Assembly: GCF_018397995.1 (NCBI RefSeq)
Contig: NZ_BBQH01000084.1
Coordinates: 1-48,993 of the forward strand
Direction of reading: 5' to 3'
DNA from: Rhizomonospora bruguierae
GTDB lineage: Bacteria; Actinomycetota; Actinomycetes; Mycobacteriales; Micromonosporaceae
DNA length: 48,993 bases
Shown here: piece by piece, positions 48,991 through 48,993 of the stretch
Position numbering within the stretch: position 1 is the first letter of the stretch
Layout: every line of letters starts with the position of its first letter
Notes under the pieces: generated by a model
The model's database searches: none
Told to the model about the DNA's origin: nothing
Seen by the model: the letters and a program-made list of their open reading frames with translations, nothing else
Made by a program: the position numbers and the translations under genes

Positions 48991-48993
48991 GCA

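Larger units (their letters stand above)
47883..48993. other. Degenerate mobile-element DNA without an intact gene
   Basis: Apart from the recombinase and transposase remnants (47980-48310) and the repeats at 48859-48898 and from about 48943, no protein-like sequence is recognised on either strand. Many long open frames here are only a product of high GC. Confidence 0.5.

Overview
High-GC actinomycete chromosome, most like Micromonosporaceae. I infer this from base composition, the two-domain LysX, the mycothiol-dependent DinB-type enzyme and the many leaderless TANNNT promoters, not from a match to a named species.

Region 1 (1-16590) is ordinary chromosome: the start of a Rho-like terminator factor, a DinB/maleylpyruvate-isomerase-fold protein, a small secreted protein, lysX, an MFS exporter, a damaged ArsR/SRPBCC pair, an AlkB-like dioxygenase, two alpha/beta hydrolases, two unrecognised membrane or secreted proteins, an ATP-dependent DNA ligase, a LuxR-type two-component system and an ABC transporter.

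Region 2 (about 16725-46153) is a ribosomal-peptide (RiPP) gene cluster of unusual composition. A tightly coupled plus-strand operon (17146-32600) carries the daptide set: recognition protein, N-methyltransferase, class III aminotransferase, Fe-ADH-like oxidative decarboxylase, two precursor peptides ending in Thr, and an M50 membrane protease. The same operon carries an F420/flavin reductase of the LanJC kind, a class III lanthipeptide kinase-cyclase (LanKC), an ABC exporter and three deoxyaminosugar genes (2,3-dehydratase, 4-ketoreductase, 3-aminotransferase). A minus-strand island (32618-35237) encodes a winged-helix regulator, a membrane protein and a large S1/coiled-coil protein. A second plus operon (35339-41380) holds a YcaO ending in a PxPxP-like tail, a second ABC exporter, TfuA and a second YcaO. 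A minus operon (44605-41423) holds a family 2 glycosyltransferase, a TylF-like O-methyltransferase and a sugar C-methyltransferase. A 3,5-epimerase gene and a broken rmlA lie beyond. Reading them together, a helical hydrophobic peptide with a C-terminal Thr would become a C-terminal dimethylated diamine (daptide chemistry), with Ser/Thr dehydration and perhaps reduction by LanKC and the LLM enzyme, backbone thioamide or azoline formation by YcaO/TfuA, and attachment of a C-methylated 3-amino sugar of the epivancosamine type. I know of no described product combining these.

Region 3 (about 46154-48993) is a scarred, mobile-element-rich edge: rmlA cut at its 5' end, a 5' half of a tRNA-Arg gene cut in the anticodon loop, a DUF4143-type ATPase behind a 22-23 bp iteron-like array, remnants of a serine recombinase and an IS256-type transposase, and a diverged repeat present twice.
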